A stretch of DNA of 64,000 nucleotides from CAZGMN01 sp964645765 (GCA_964645765.1 CAZYBE010000010.1:1-64000), one strand, 5' to 3'. Counted from the stretch's first letter, positions 16,567-26,324 are shown. Notes: generated by a model not told the origin, from the sequence alone. Program-made: numbers and translations.

Positions 16567-18474
16567 ATGCCGGAACTCGAGCACGTCATCATCGGCACGG
16601 CCGGACATATCGACCACGGCAAAACAGCTCTGGTCAAGGCCTTGACCGGAATAGATGCCGACACCCTTGCCGAGGAAAAACGCCGGGGCATAACCATCGA
16701 ACTGGGCTTTGTCTTCATGAAAACTCCGGGCTATGACAAACAGATTGTCTTCATCGATGTCCCGGGGCATGAAAAGCTGATCAAGACCATGGTCGCCGGC
16801 GCAAGCAACATCGACGCCTCGCTTCTGGTCATCGCCGCCGATGAAGGCGTTAACATCCAGACCGTAGAGCACTTCGACATCCTCCAGCTCCTGGGAATAA
16901 AAAGCGGAATTATCGCCCTGACAAAATCGGACCTGGTCGATGAGAAGCGTATTCAGGAGCTAAAAGCAGAAGTCAGGGATTTCGTCAAGGGGACTTTCCT
17001 TGCCGATGCGCCAATCATACCTGTCTCCTCAGTCACAGGAGAGGGCGTCGATGAAATCAAGTCCGCGCTGATGACGGTCGGCCAGGAAGTCAGAACACGC
17101 CATGATAACGGCATTTTTCGCATGCCCGTCGACAGAGTCTTTACCATGCCCGGATTCGGCACAGTCATCGCCGGCACAACTCTTTCAGGAGAGGTGAGCG
17201 TCGGAGATAAAATAGAAATATACCCGGAGGGAATTACGGCCAAAGTCCGCAGCATCCAGGTCCATAATATAAGCAAAGAAAAGTCATCGGTCGGGAAACG
17301 CACAGCCCTGAACCTCCAGGATATTAAGAAAGAGCTGCTCCGGCGGGGCCAGTGTGCAGGCCTTGCCGGCTCTTTAAATCCTACTTACAGGCTGGATACC
17401 CGTCTCAGGCTTCTCAAAAGCTACGCTAAGGAATTGAAACAGAGGTCAAGGGTCAGGCTCCATGTCGGAACCGAAGAGCTCATCTGCCGGCTGGTTTTGC
17501 TCGATAAACAAGTCCTGCTTCCAGGAGAGATGGGCTATGTCCAATTTGTCCTCGAAAAGCCGACTGTGGCCCTTCCCAAGGACCATTTTGTCATCCGGAC
17601 ATTCTCGCCCTTGATGACCATCGGCGGCGGCACGATTCTCGACGCCGCGCCCGCGAAACACAAGCGCTTCGACGAACAGGTCATCCAGGGCCTCGAAAGA
17701 TTTGAAGGAACTCTGGCTGATAGCGTTGAACAAACGTTCATCAACTCAAATTTTATTCCCAAGAGCCCTGAGGAAGTTTCATTGAAAATCGGCGAAAGAC
17801 AAAGTGAAGTCGAGGAAGTCATCGAAAATTTGTACAAAAAAGGGGCTCTGGTAAAAATCGACGCTGACAAATATCTCAATTCCTCTGCCTACCACAATCT
17901 GGTTGAGATGCTGCTGGCCACGGTCAAGAGCTATCTCTCAACCGACTCTTTCCGTCTTTATATGCCTTTCTCTGACCTTCGCTCCCAGTATCTTAAACTG
18001 ACTGACCAGCAAACCTTCAAGACGGCCGTCGATGAGCTTTTGAATAAAAAAATTCTCTTTAAAAAGGACTCTCAGCTCGGGCTTGTCGGCCATGAGATAA
18101 GCTTGAAGCCTCGCGAGCAAGAATTGCTCAGCCGCATTGAGCAGGCCTTCCAAAAGGCGAGGTTTGCTGCCCCTCTGGAGGAGGACGTCCAAAAAAGGCT
18201 TGGCTTGCGAACAGAAGTCTTCCAGAAAATGATGAAGAGCTTGATTAGCCAGGAAAAACTGGTCCGGCTCAACAAGAAAGTGACCTATCACCGCGAAACT
18301 CTCGCCGCTGCCAAGGAAATGGTCTTAAATCATATAAGAAAATACCAGAGCATCACCATTGCCGAGCTGCGGGACAAGCTTCAGTTGTCGCGCAAATATG
18401 CCCAGGCCGTATTGGAATATTTTGACCGGACAGGCTTGACGATTAGAAAAGAAGACAGACATGTATTAAAATAA
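16567..18474 (+). CDS. selB: Selenocysteine-specific elongation factor SelB
   Basis: GTPase that delivers Sec-tRNA(Sec) to UGA codons marked by SECIS hairpins. The 635-residue protein has EF-Tu-like G motifs GTAGHIDHGKT (G1), RRGITIELG (G2), DVPGHE (G3) and TKSD (G4), then beta-barrel domains. The C-terminal third consists of winged helices, ending in IRKEDRHVLK, which bind the SECIS. It begins six bases after selD. Its length and domain content are those of bacterial SelB. The likely substrates are the three UGA genes described here. Confidence 0.97.
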   Translation: MPELEHVIIGTAGHIDHGKTALVKALTGIDADTLAEEKRRGITIELGFVFMKTPGYDKQIVFIDVPGHEKLIKTMVAGASNIDASLLVIAADEGVNIQTVEHFDILQLLGIKSGIIALTKSDLVDEKRIQELKAEVRDFVKGTFLADAPIIPVSSVTGEGVDEIKSALMTVGQEVRTRHDNGIFRMPVDRVFTMPGFGTVIAGTTLSGEVSVGDKIEIYPEGITAKVRSIQVHNISKEKSSVGKRTALNLQDIKKELLRRGQCAGLAGSLNPTYRLDTRLRLLKSYAKELKQRSRVRLHVGTEELICRLVLLDKQVLLPGEMGYVQFVLEKPTVALPKDHFVIRTFSPLMTIGGGTILDAAPAKHKRFDEQVIQGLERFEGTLADSVEQTFINSNFIPKSPEEVSLKIGERQSEVEEVIENLYKKGALVKIDADKYLNSSAYHNLVEMLLATVKSYLSTDSFRLYMPFSDLRSQYLKLTDQQTFKTAVDELLNKKILFKKDSQLGLVGHEISLKPREQELLSRIEQAFQKARFAAPLEEDVQKRLGLRTEVFQKMMKSLISQEKLVRLNKKVTYHRETLAAAKEMVLNHIRKYQSITIAELRDKLQLSRKYAQAVLEYFDRTGLTIRKEDRHVLK

Positions 18475-18482
18475 TAAATTGC

Positions 18483-18579
18483 GGGAGGGTAGAGGTCCCG
18501 GTGGGCCTTCTGGACTTCAAATCCAGCACAGGGCCTTTAAAAAGCCCTGGATGGGTTCAACTCCCATACCTTCCCGCCA
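18483..18579 (+). tRNA. selC: tRNA-Sec (anticodon TCA)
   Basis: A 97-nt tRNA. The 8-bp acceptor stem GGGAGGGT/ACCTTCCC is longer than the canonical 7 bp, as expected for tRNA-Sec. The anticodon stem CTGGA/TCCAG encloses CTTCAAA with anticodon TCA, which reads UGA. A long variable arm (CAGGGC..GCCCTG) and the T-loop GGTTCAACTCC follow, then discriminator G and encoded CCA. It lies eight bases after selB. The 17-base stretch CTGGACTTCAAATCCAG matches the E. coli selC anticodon arm. Confidence 0.97.
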
Positions 18580-18602
18580 TTGGCTTAGCAATTAACTTAA
18601 GC

Positions 18603-18775
18603 GGAATGCTTTATGTATCATCGCCAGGAGCGAAGCGATGTGGCGATCCGACGGAGTCGTTGCGAGGAGCGAAGCGACGTGGCAATCTCGTAAAATTAAT
18701 TTAAAGATTGCCGCGCTCCCTTCGGTCGCTCGCTATGACAATGAAACTAAATTTATTGTGTTTATCCTAATATCT
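18603..18775. repeat. Interspersed palindromic repeat, family A copy 3 (divergent)
   Basis: Contains the family A blocks GGCAATCTCGTAAAATT / AAAGATTGCCGCG and CTCCCTTCGGTCGCTCGC, with an internal tandem of GAGGAGCGAAGCGACGTGGC-like units. The outer ends are more degraded than in the other copies. It lies between tRNA-Sec and the double-cubane reductase gene, and no gene is seen in it. Confidence 0.75.
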
Positions 18776-18810
18776 TCAAATGAATAAAATACTTGGAGGC
18801 GGAAAATATT

Positions 18811-20097
18811 ATGAATGACAAGGAAATGTGGAAAAAGTTGGGGCTTGATGTCGAGTTGCACCAAGAAATTCTTGATTCAATCGAAAAAAAATTTGAAGAA
18901 CAGGTTCTCTCTCAAAAGAACAGACCGGCCAATATGAGCTACTTTGATATGGTGATCAAGAACGCCCACGGTGCCAGGGTTCAAGAGATTATCGACCGCA
19001 AGAACAACGGAGCAAAATTCATCGGCACTTTCTGCATCTACGTTCCCGAGGAAATAGTCCTTGCCCTGGATGCCATTCCGGTCGCGCTCTGCGGCGGAAC
19101 AGCGCTTTCTATTCCCTATGCAGAGAAAACATTTCCGCGCAACATCTGCCCTCTGGTCAAATCCACTCTAGGGCTTTCCTTCTCCAGGACCTGCCCCTAT
19201 GCGCCGATAAAAGACATGGCAGTCGGAGAGACAACCTGCGATGCCAAAAAAAAGACCTGGGATGTTCTGTCCAAAAAAGTCAATTTTCATGTCATGGAGG
19301 TTCCTCAGAAAAAAGATGCTAAAGATAAAGAGCTCTGGCATGGGGAAATTCTCAACTTTAAAAACCGCTTAGAGGAGCTGACAGGGAAAAAACTTGAGAG
19401 CGAAAAATTATCAAAGACAATTCAGCTGATGAACAGGAAGCGAAGAGCCATTGCCAATCTTCACTCCTTGAGAAAAGGTGGAATGCTTCCCATAAGCGGC
19501 ATGGATTCTCTGGTTATCATGCAGGCAGCTCTTAATGATGAGCCGGAGAGATTCTGTCAAAAATTGGAGCAATTGAACGAAGAGCTGGGAAAAAGAATAA
19601 AAAACGGGGCGAGCATCGCGGACAAAAAGGCAAAGCGGGTCATGATTTCTGGCTGCCCTTCGGTTATAGGAAACTGGAAAGTTCATCACTTGATCGAATC
19701 AGCCGGCGCCGTTATTGTCTGCGACGAGACCTGCACCGGGACACGCTATTTTGAAAATCTTGTCGCCGAAGGAAATGGAAACCTCGCGCACCAGCTTAAA
19801 GCCATCTCCGACCGCTACCTCGAAATCTCCTGTTCCTGTTTCTCTCCGAACGTGGAACGAATGAGCAATGTCCTTCGCCTGGCCAAAGAATATCAGGTCG
19901 ACGGAGTTGTCCAGTACATCCTCCAGTACTGCCATACATACAATGTCGAGGCCATCAACATCGCTTCAGCCTTGAAGAAGGAGGGAATTCCTAACATCAA
20001 AATCGAAACAGATTATTCTGAAGAGGATGTGGGCCAGCTCAAAACACGGTTAGAAGCATTTCTTGAAGGAATAGAATCAAAGAATGCGAACAGATAA
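18811..20097 (+). CDS. Double-cubane-cluster anaerobic reductase (YjiM/HgdB-like)
   Basis: A 428-residue member of the 2-hydroxyacyl-CoA dehydratase beta-subunit family. In the reductase subgroup it carries a double-cubane [8Fe-9S] cluster and works with an ATP-dependent activator on unknown small substrates. Conserved cysteines appear in NICPLVKST, TCPYAPIKD, ETTCDAK, ISGCPS, CDETCTGTR and QYCHTYN. I take ATG 18811 over an upstream TTG at 18793; GGAGG is 11 bases away, which is long. The stop overlaps the activator gene by 14 bases. Its product is oxygen-sensitive by family, so it supports an anaerobic lifestyle. Confidence 0.87.
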   Translation: MNDKEMWKKLGLDVELHQEILDSIEKKFEEQVLSQKNRPANMSYFDMVIKNAHGARVQEIIDRKNNGAKFIGTFCIYVPEEIVLALDAIPVALCGGTALSIPYAEKTFPRNICPLVKSTLGLSFSRTCPYAPIKDMAVGETTCDAKKKTWDVLSKKVNFHVMEVPQKKDAKDKELWHGEILNFKNRLEELTGKKLESEKLSKTIQLMNRKRRAIANLHSLRKGGMLPISGMDSLVIMQAALNDEPERFCQKLEQLNEELGKRIKNGASIADKKAKRVMISGCPSVIGNWKVHHLIESAGAVIVCDETCTGTRYFENLVAEGNGNLAHQLKAISDRYLEISCSCFSPNVERMSNVLRLAKEYQVDGVVQYILQYCHTYNVEAINIASALKKEGIPNIKIETDYSEEDVGQLKTRLEAFLEGIESKNANR

Positions 20098-20842
20098 GCC
20101 CGTCCTGGGCATCGACCTTGGCTCAAGGACAACCAAGATTGTCAAGCTTAATAAGGGAAAAGTAGAGTCTTTTGAAATCTTCGACACGAATCACAACGCT
20201 ATCCAGAAGGTCCAGAATATTATCAGAAACTCTAAATATTCAAAGATAGTGGCCACAGGGTACGGCCGCCATCTGATGAAGGCCCATCTTCCAGCCGGAG
20301 TGGTCACCGAGATAAAGGCCTGCGCCCGAGGAGCAAGATTTATCGATCCTGGTTGCAGGCTGGTTGTCGACATCGGCGGCCAGGATTCCAAAGTCATCGA
20401 AATCAATCCTGAACGCGGCTTCGGTCAATTTGAAATGAACGACCGCTGCGCTGCAGGCACAGGAAGATTCCTGGAAGTCATGGCCCAGGTCTTGGGCTAC
20501 GGTATCGAAGATTTCTGGAGGGAGGCATTGGCTGCTAAATCCCCTCTTCCTATCAGCAGCATGTGCACCGTCTTCGCCGAATCTGAGGTCATCTCATTGA
20601 TAACCTCAGGAGAAGACAGAAGGAGAATTGCTCTTGGGCTTCACTACTCGATTGTCGACCGCCTCTATCCCATGATATCAAGGTTCGAGCACGAAAAGGG
20701 TGTCATGTTTGTCGGAGGCGTGGCAAAGAACAGGTGCATCGTCGAATTGCTGAAGAAAAAATTAAAGTGCGATATCTTGGTCCCGGAAAATCCTCAGCTT
20801 GTCTCAGCCCTCGGCTCAGCCTTGATTGCCTGCGAAGATTAG
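20084..20842 (+). CDS. Acyl-CoA dehydratase-type activase (BadF/BcrA/HgdC family)
   Basis: A 252-residue ATPase of the ASKHA fold that injects an electron into the double-cubane or dehydratase partner at the cost of ATP. It shows GIDLGSRTTKIV (phosphate 1), DIGGQDSKVIEI (phosphate 2), NDRCAAGTGRFLE and SMCTVFAESEV, whose cysteines hold the [4Fe-4S] cluster between two subunits, and GGVAKNRC (adenosine). It is translationally coupled to the reductase upstream, so the two form a functional pair. Confidence 0.92.
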   Translation: MRTDKPVLGIDLGSRTTKIVKLNKGKVESFEIFDTNHNAIQKVQNIIRNSKYSKIVATGYGRHLMKAHLPAGVVTEIKACARGARFIDPGCRLVVDIGGQDSKVIEINPERGFGQFEMNDRCAAGTGRFLEVMAQVLGYGIEDFWREALAAKSPLPISSMCTVFAESEVISLITSGEDRRRIALGLHYSIVDRLYPMISRFEHEKGVMFVGGVAKNRCIVELLKKKLKCDILVPENPQLVSALGSALIACED

Positions 20843-20879
20843 TCGAAAAATAAAAGAAAAGTTTTTTACTCCATGATAT

Positions 20880-20930
20880 GAAGAGGATCAGGCTGGGTGT
20901 CAAGAAAACCGTTTGAAGGCTGAGCCATTC
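20880..20930. repeat. Interspersed repeat, family B fragment
   Basis: CAGGCTGGGTGTCAAGAAAAC followed by CGTTTGAAGGCTGAG resembles the end of the 8094-8330 repeat read on the other strand (CAGGCTCGGTATCGAGAAAAC, CGTTTGAACAGCTCAGG). Only one end is present. It separates the convergent activase and beta-barrel genes. Confidence 0.6.
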
Positions 20931-21483
20931 AGAATTCAAACCCAAGGCCAATTCCTGCCTGGAAACCGCCTAAATTGGCTTCGACATCCACAGGCTTGAC
21001 TTTGCAGTAGCTGTAGCTCGCTTGTAAATCAATGATGATGACTCCAGCTTTGATGATAAAGCCTGCCTGCCCTATGTATCCAATATCCGCCTTGGAAATC
21101 TTTCCGATCCGGCTTTCTTCCTTGTATTGAAAATAGCCAACGCCAAATCCTAGGTAAGGACTAACATTGGACTTTGTTGATCTGAACTTTATCCCGCCAT
21201 AAACAGGCGTGATTTGTAATGTCGTTTCTTCCTCAGTCAGAGTCAGCTTTCCTTTCTTTTTAAAATAACTCCCTCCGGCCCAGAGACCGACTCCCTGCCC
21301 TAGAGTTATACCTATTTCTCCGCCATAGCTTATCCATTCGGTATATTTTCCACCATCATATACTTCCTTAAATTTCTTATCTGAAGGCAGGAAATAGCCT
21401 CCCTTAGCTTCTATTAAAAATTTCCCATAGGCAAGGTTCGAGGCGACAACGACAGCTAAACAAAATATTAAGATTCTTTTCAT
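20929..21483 (-). CDS. Outer-membrane beta-barrel-like protein
   Basis: A 184-residue exported protein with signal peptide MKRILIFCLAVVVASNLAYG. A series of alternating Gly/aromatic strands follows (YGGEIGITLGQGVGLWAGGSYF, VSPYLGFGVGYFQYK, GGFQAGIGLGFEF) and it ends in Phe, as OmpA/OmpW-type barrels do. ATG 21483 follows AAGGAG. It begins 11 bases after the M6 protease gene and is probably co-transcribed. Its ligand or role is unknown. Confidence 0.7.
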   Translation of the reverse strand: MKRILIFCLAVVVASNLAYGKFLIEAKGGYFLPSDKKFKEVYDGGKYTEWISYGGEIGITLGQGVGLWAGGSYFKKKGKLTLTEEETTLQITPVYGGIKFRSTKSNVSPYLGFGVGYFQYKEESRIGKISKADIGYIGQAGFIIKAGVIIIDLQASYSYCKVKPVDVEANLGGFQAGIGLGFEF

Positions 21484-21493
21484 GGCTTTCTCC

Positions 21494-23821
21494 TTAATCA
21501 ATCAGGACATAGGCAAAAGCGCCTTCCCTGTTTTCATTGTTGACCGCACAGAGAGCATACTCGTATAGCTTATCCTTCTCCACTCCAATATCCCAATACT
21601 TAAGAGTATCGGCGCTGACTTCAGCCAACAAAGTCCTGGTTGCTCCTTCTACCTTATAAATCCTGTACTTAACGATATCGACATTATTCGGGTTGACCTG
21701 CCAGGTCAGAGAATTAACATATTCTCGAAACAACAGAGAGCGATTCTCGACCTTTGTTCCTTGAAAATTCAAGGGCGCATAAATATTCCTGAGGGCTGAG
21801 TAATCCTGGCTAAGCTGGTCAGAGGTCAAGCTCGAATACGTCCGGCTCGACGGGGTGAAAGCATAGTACTGCAGGGTCGGAGTCACAGTTCCTGACCAGT
21901 TATACTCTACGACGGCGCTGTAAAAACCTGAAGCATCTGTGGAGGGATTTCCAGGCAGCCCGCTCATCACCACTCCACTCAAGCCTGTGGCCATGATCGC
22001 CTTCCCGATAAAAGAGCCATACCTGGCCATGACCCTTGAGTTTTTTGAGCCGCCGTCGGGAAGTCTTTTCTGTAATTCACTCGCAGCTATCCTGGTTGGT
22101 GGCATTGCCGGCATTCCCTTGCCTCCAGAAATTGAAGGCACACTGACTGTGCCAGAAACAGTGTAAGTCAACGCCGTCACTGAAAAATTCATCGTGTTTG
22201 CTGAATTTCCTACATTGATAAAATATATTTCTGTCGATTTCGTGTGGCCCTGGGTGTTTCTATAAATCACGTGCTCAATCCCATCACTGTAAGTAAGAGT
22301 CAGATAAGCTCCTGGCGGCCGGTCATCAGGATAGGAAGGCTCTAATCGAGTGTATCCGTTGTCAACAGAAAAGACCATGTTGTCATAATAAGCTGCATAA
22401 GAGGCTAAAGTGGTAATCGTAGGGTCCAGCACAGGGACAGCAGCCTCTACTCCGTAAAAAGTATAACTGGGCTGTCCGACTGCAGGCGGGTAATTTTCAT
22501 CGATATGAGAGATGAGCAGCCCGCTCCACCTGAAGCTGTAATTCTCATAGTCTGAATCAGAGCCGTTAAGCCGATTCTCAACCAGGAAATATTCTTTGGG
22601 AGACTCAATATTGACCTTGTAAAGCCTTGGCTTTGAAGCCGAAGCAAGACCCAGAGCATCGACATCAAAGGCTCCGCTCGCAGTTATTTCTGTAGGTGTA
22701 ATCCATTCATACACTTTCCATTTGATATAACCACAAAAATGAGTTCTACGGTTTGACCAGCCCATCATGCAATAGTGTCCCAAGGGTGTGTTGAACGAGC
22801 TGTAATCGTAAAGGTCAGGGCAGCCCGTCATATGCCCATACTCATGACAGAATGTGCTGATATCCATATTCTCCGTGCCGTCGCTATTCCTCTCATTGAC
22901 AACGTTATAATGCCTGACTGTCACTCCATACTTGGAAAGGCTGGATGAGCTCATCTGAGGCCAGTAAAAGGTTCCCCAAGTCTCGCGCGTGCCTGCCCAG
23001 ATCAGAATCATATCCAAGTCCCCATTGTTGGCGTAAAGAGTGAAATCAAAAGAAGGATTAGCGCTTCTTATCGCATCCATAGCATCCTCAATGACCTTTG
23101 GCCAGGAATCATTTTGCTTATACCAGGATGCAGTCTGGGAAAGAGTGACCCAAGTCGGGTGGGTGTATCCCACCGGCCAGAACTGGTTGTAGGAGTTTGC
23201 TTTGTAATAATTGGCCATGCTGATATCTCCGGCAACAATGCTGAAGATTCGGTTGCTGAAGCCAGTTGATAAATAAGCGCTAGAAGACCATTGAGTCGGA
23301 GGCGTAGCCTCAGCCTGAAATTGAACACAGACGACAAAGGCTTTTTTTGTTCCGGTGAGCGCCTGCGTCTTAACTTTTTTATCGAGCCTTTGGAGAAAGA
23401 AGCTCAGCTCGTGAAGCAACTCCGGACTTTTCTTCCGAATTTCAGCAATTCTATAGGGGCGGTCGCTGAGATGCCTGGGGAACCTGATCCTTCCCAGGTA
23501 AGAAGGGCTGACAATCCCGACAATCATGCCGGATGGAACTAATTTCTTATTCTTCATGATTGCATATTCAATCATTCCGGTCCGTTCGTTGAGAATGATT
23601 GTGTAACCTTCCTCAGTCTCAATCCTGCGGTGAAACTCGTCGCCATAGATATACCCAATGATTTCAATTCCATTGGGCTGGGTTAGAATTATTTTTTCAC
23701 CATAAACAGGATTCCCATACTGAGGGGATGGAAGGAAAAAGAACAAGAAAAAAAAGCTGAAGAGAGCCGCTGTACCAAAGATTCTTTTTCTCATTTTACA
23801 GGTTAAGACATCATTGATCAT
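21494..23821 (-). CDS. Secreted M6-family metalloprotease
   Basis: A 775-residue protein. The N-terminal hydrophobic segment (about 13-31, AALFSFFFLFFFLP) should act as a signal peptide. A propeptide-like part follows, then the peptidase domain with zinc motif FCHEYGHMTGCPDLYDY and a downstream Met-turn region GHYCMMGWSN. These are M6 (immune inhibitor A-like) features. The C-terminal third has beta-sandwich/FN3-like segments. ATG 23821 sits four bases after GGAGG; ATG 23794 is an alternative that would shorten the pre-region. Likely secreted for protein degradation. Confidence 0.88.
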   Translation of the reverse strand: MINDVLTCKMRKRIFGTAALFSFFFLFFFLPSPQYGNPVYGEKIILTQPNGIEIIGYIYGDEFHRRIETEEGYTIILNERTGMIEYAIMKNKKLVPSGMIVGIVSPSYLGRIRFPRHLSDRPYRIAEIRKKSPELLHELSFFLQRLDKKVKTQALTGTKKAFVVCVQFQAEATPPTQWSSSAYLSTGFSNRIFSIVAGDISMANYYKANSYNQFWPVGYTHPTWVTLSQTASWYKQNDSWPKVIEDAMDAIRSANPSFDFTLYANNGDLDMILIWAGTRETWGTFYWPQMSSSSLSKYGVTVRHYNVVNERNSDGTENMDISTFCHEYGHMTGCPDLYDYSSFNTPLGHYCMMGWSNRRTHFCGYIKWKVYEWITPTEITASGAFDVDALGLASASKPRLYKVNIESPKEYFLVENRLNGSDSDYENYSFRWSGLLISHIDENYPPAVGQPSYTFYGVEAAVPVLDPTITTLASYAAYYDNMVFSVDNGYTRLEPSYPDDRPPGAYLTLTYSDGIEHVIYRNTQGHTKSTEIYFINVGNSANTMNFSVTALTYTVSGTVSVPSISGGKGMPAMPPTRIAASELQKRLPDGGSKNSRVMARYGSFIGKAIMATGLSGVVMSGLPGNPSTDASGFYSAVVEYNWSGTVTPTLQYYAFTPSSRTYSSLTSDQLSQDYSALRNIYAPLNFQGTKVENRSLLFREYVNSLTWQVNPNNVDIVKYRIYKVEGATRTLLAEVSADTLKYWDIGVEKDKLYEYALCAVNNENREGAFAYVLID

Positions 23822-23959
23822 ATGACCTCCTTTGCAGACTTTTCATTATCTCAATTTAGATAAAAATATCACGGACATGATCTGGCGTCCAGTGGATTTG
23901 TCCTTCCCCGTCTTTTTCGCCGAACGGAAATTGCCCCTGCTTCGAGAATTATGCTTTCT

Positions 23960-24382
23960 TTAAAAATCATCTGGCTTGGGACGGAAACTTCGCTCTTCCT
24001 TCTTCTGAGAATGCTTTCTTTTCTCCTCCAGCATCTTGAGCTTCGCTCTCTTGGACCGCTTTCTTTTCTGGCGGCGAATTTTCTCAATCCTCTGCTGCTC
24101 TTCACTTTCCTTCCCTCTAATTATTGTTTCAATCTTATCGGCAAGAATGCGTCTGGCAAGAAAGCGGTTGATGGACTGAGAGCGTTCCTGCTGGCATTTG
24201 ACTTCAATCTGAGTCGGAAGATGCTTTAAATAGACACAGGTCGAGGCTTTGTTGACCTTCTGCCCGCCCTTGCCGCTGGAGCGGACAAACTTCTCGACGA
24301 TATCTTTCTCCAAGATGCCAAGACTCTCCATCTTCCTAGCCAGAGCCTCTTCCTTTTCCTTGCTCACACCAAAACTAATCAT
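23960..24382 (-). CDS. RF-1 domain protein (ArfB/PrfH-like)
   Basis: A 140-residue peptidyl-tRNA hydrolase-type protein with the release-factor GGQ motif in VRSSGKGGQKVNKAST near residue 38. A long basic C-terminal tail (about 90-140, rich in Lys/Arg/Glu) is the kind that enters the empty mRNA channel in ArfB. There is no stop-codon recognition domain. The expected role is rescue of stalled ribosomes. The tail ends in RPKPDDF; no partner gene is adjacent. Confidence 0.85.
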   Translation of the reverse strand: MISFGVSKEKEEALARKMESLGILEKDIVEKFVRSSGKGGQKVNKASTCVYLKHLPTQIEVKCQQERSQSINRFLARRILADKIETIIRGKESEEQQRIEKIRRQKRKRSKRAKLKMLEEKRKHSQKKEERSFRPKPDDF

Positions 24383-24516
24383 GGAATAACCTGCTTTTTG
24401 TTCATAAAGAATTATAAATTAGGCATTTGCTTATTAATCAATTTCAATAGTCTAAGTATAATATTTTTTTCTTGCTGAAAAAAGGCCAAAGAGAAAAAAA
24501 GAAGGCAAGACCTTTT

Positions 24517-24545
24517 TTGCCTCATGTCTCACAATCGGGTATAAT
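24517..24545 (+). promoter_or_regulatory. Probable promoter for the M14 peptidase gene
   Basis: TTGCCT (24517-24522), a 17-bp spacer and a perfect TATAAT (24540-24545). Transcription would begin near 24552, about 70 bases before the ATG. Confidence 0.6.
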
Positions 24546-24621
24546 GCTCCTTCATCAATGACATTAAAAAGCAAAAAAAAGGAATTTCCTCTTTTTCCTA
24601 TTCTTAGTGAAAGGAAATAAC

Positions 24622-26313
24622 ATGGAACAGCTAAGAAGATACTTAATCCCACACTTTGTTTTTATCGCTTCGATTTTTATTTTTCTTCTTACACCCCTGC
24701 CGCTTCTTTCCAAGGCAGAACAAAATCCACAAGCGACAGCAGGACAAAGCCTGCTGACCGTTGCTGAAAGCTCGAATTTCACCTCGACCTCAAGATACGC
24801 CGATGTCATGAACTTTATTGAAGAGCTTCAGAAGCAAAGCCCCTTGATCAGAGTGGAAACGCTCTGCGTCAGCGCTGAAGGCCGAGCCGTCCCCCTGCTT
24901 GTCATCGGCAAGCCTGTGCCTTCCTCTTCCTTCGAGCTCGGTCGCGACCGAAGAGCAGCCGTCTACATCCAGGCCAACATCCACGCCGGAGAAGTCGAGG
25001 GAAAAGAAGCCTCTTTGATGCTTGCCAGGGATATCATCCTCAAGGAGAAACCTCCTTATCTTGATAGGCTGGTGATTCTCATCGCCCCTATTTTCAACGC
25101 CGACGGCAATGAAAAAATTGGCCCCACAAACAGACGCGGCCAGGTAGGGCCTGAAAACGGAGTTGGGGTCCGCTACAACGGCCAGAATCTCGACCTCAAC
25201 CGCGACAGCATGAAGCTGGAAAGCCCGGAGCTTCAGGGCCTGCTCCAGAATGTCCTTACGCGCTGGGACCCTATTCTTCTTGTCGACTGCCACACAACCG
25301 ACGGCTCTTATCATGAGCATCCAGTCACCTACTCCTGGCCCCTCAACCCTAACGGAGATTCCTCGATCATCATCTACATGAGGGATAAAATGCTGCCTGC
25401 CATAAACAAGAACCTGGAGGAAAAATACAAAACACTCTCTGTCCCCTATGGAAACTTTGTTGATTCCAGGGAGCCGGAAAAAGGCTGGGAAACTTTCGAG
25501 CACCATCCCCGCTACGTGAGCAACTATATCGGCCTGAGAAACAGGCTTTCCATCCTGGATGAAAACTATTCCTACGCTGACTTCAAGACCCGAGTCTACG
25601 GCTGCTATAATTTCCTGCTGACCATCCTCGATTACTGCTACAGCCACAAGGATGAAATCGAGCAACTCCTCTGCACCGCAGAGCAAAAGACAATCCTCAG
25701 GGGACTCAACCCTTCTCCAGAAGATTCTTTTTCAGTCGAATTTGAAGTCAAGCCTCTCAAGGATAAAATAACTGTCCGCGGATATGAAATGGAAGTCACC
25801 CCTAGGGAGGGAACCTGGCCCCTGGTCAAGAGGACAGACAAAAAGAAAGCCTACACAATCCCCTATATCGCCGATTTTATTCCGAAAAGAGGCGTTCCCT
25901 TTCCCTATGCCTATCTCATTCCTCTTCCTGACCCGGAGGTCACAGAAAAGCTCCTTCAGCACGGCATTCGAGTCGAGAGATTAACAAAGCCTGTGACCCT
26001 GGAAGTTCAATCTTTCCGGCTCAAGGAAATCACAGCAGAGCCAAGGCTCTTTCAAGGACACCACATGAACTCAGTCAAAGGTGAATACTTCATCGAGCAG
26101 AAGGAATTCAAAGAAGGGACTCTTTTTGTCCCGACAGCCCAGCCTCTTTCGAACCTGGCTGCTTATCTTCTTGAGCCGGAGAGTGATGATGGACTGCTCG
26201 TCTGGAATTTCTTCGACCGCTATCTTGTTCCCCAATGGAGCCGCGAGCCGCAGACCTATCCTGTTCGAAAGCTCTTAAAGCCGGTAAACCTTGTTAAAGA
26301 GAGCGTGAGATAA
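24622..26313 (+). CDS. Exported M14-family zinc carboxypeptidase
   Basis: A 563-residue secreted peptidase. After the signal peptide (about 9-27) the carboxypeptidase domain shows the zinc pair in NIHAGEVEGKEA (H-x-x-E), substrate-binding NGVGVRYNGQNLDLNRD and the third zinc ligand in VDCHTTDGSYHEH. The catalytic Glu region is harder to place. The C-terminal 200 residues are of unknown fold. ATG 24622 follows AAAGGA; an in-frame GTG at 24607 is less likely. It stands alone between the RF-1-domain gene and cstA. Confidence 0.85.
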   Translation: MEQLRRYLIPHFVFIASIFIFLLTPLPLLSKAEQNPQATAGQSLLTVAESSNFTSTSRYADVMNFIEELQKQSPLIRVETLCVSAEGRAVPLLVIGKPVPSSSFELGRDRRAAVYIQANIHAGEVEGKEASLMLARDIILKEKPPYLDRLVILIAPIFNADGNEKIGPTNRRGQVGPENGVGVRYNGQNLDLNRDSMKLESPELQGLLQNVLTRWDPILLVDCHTTDGSYHEHPVTYSWPLNPNGDSSIIIYMRDKMLPAINKNLEEKYKTLSVPYGNFVDSREPEKGWETFEHHPRYVSNYIGLRNRLSILDENYSYADFKTRVYGCYNFLLTILDYCYSHKDEIEQLLCTAEQKTILRGLNPSPEDSFSVEFEVKPLKDKITVRGYEMEVTPREGTWPLVKRTDKKKAYTIPYIADFIPKRGVPFPYAYLIPLPDPEVTEKLLQHGIRVERLTKPVTLEVQSFRLKEITAEPRLFQGHHMNSVKGEYFIEQKEFKEGTLFVPTAQPLSNLAAYLLEPESDDGLLVWNFFDRYLVPQWSREPQTYPVRKLLKPVNLVKESVR

Positions 26314-26324
26314 TTTAAGTTGGC

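Noticed and set aside
24790..25686. Minus-strand open frame of 298 codons opposite the M14 peptidase gene
   Set aside because: The plus strand encodes a peptidase with zinc motifs through the same bases; the antisense frame has no ribosome site.
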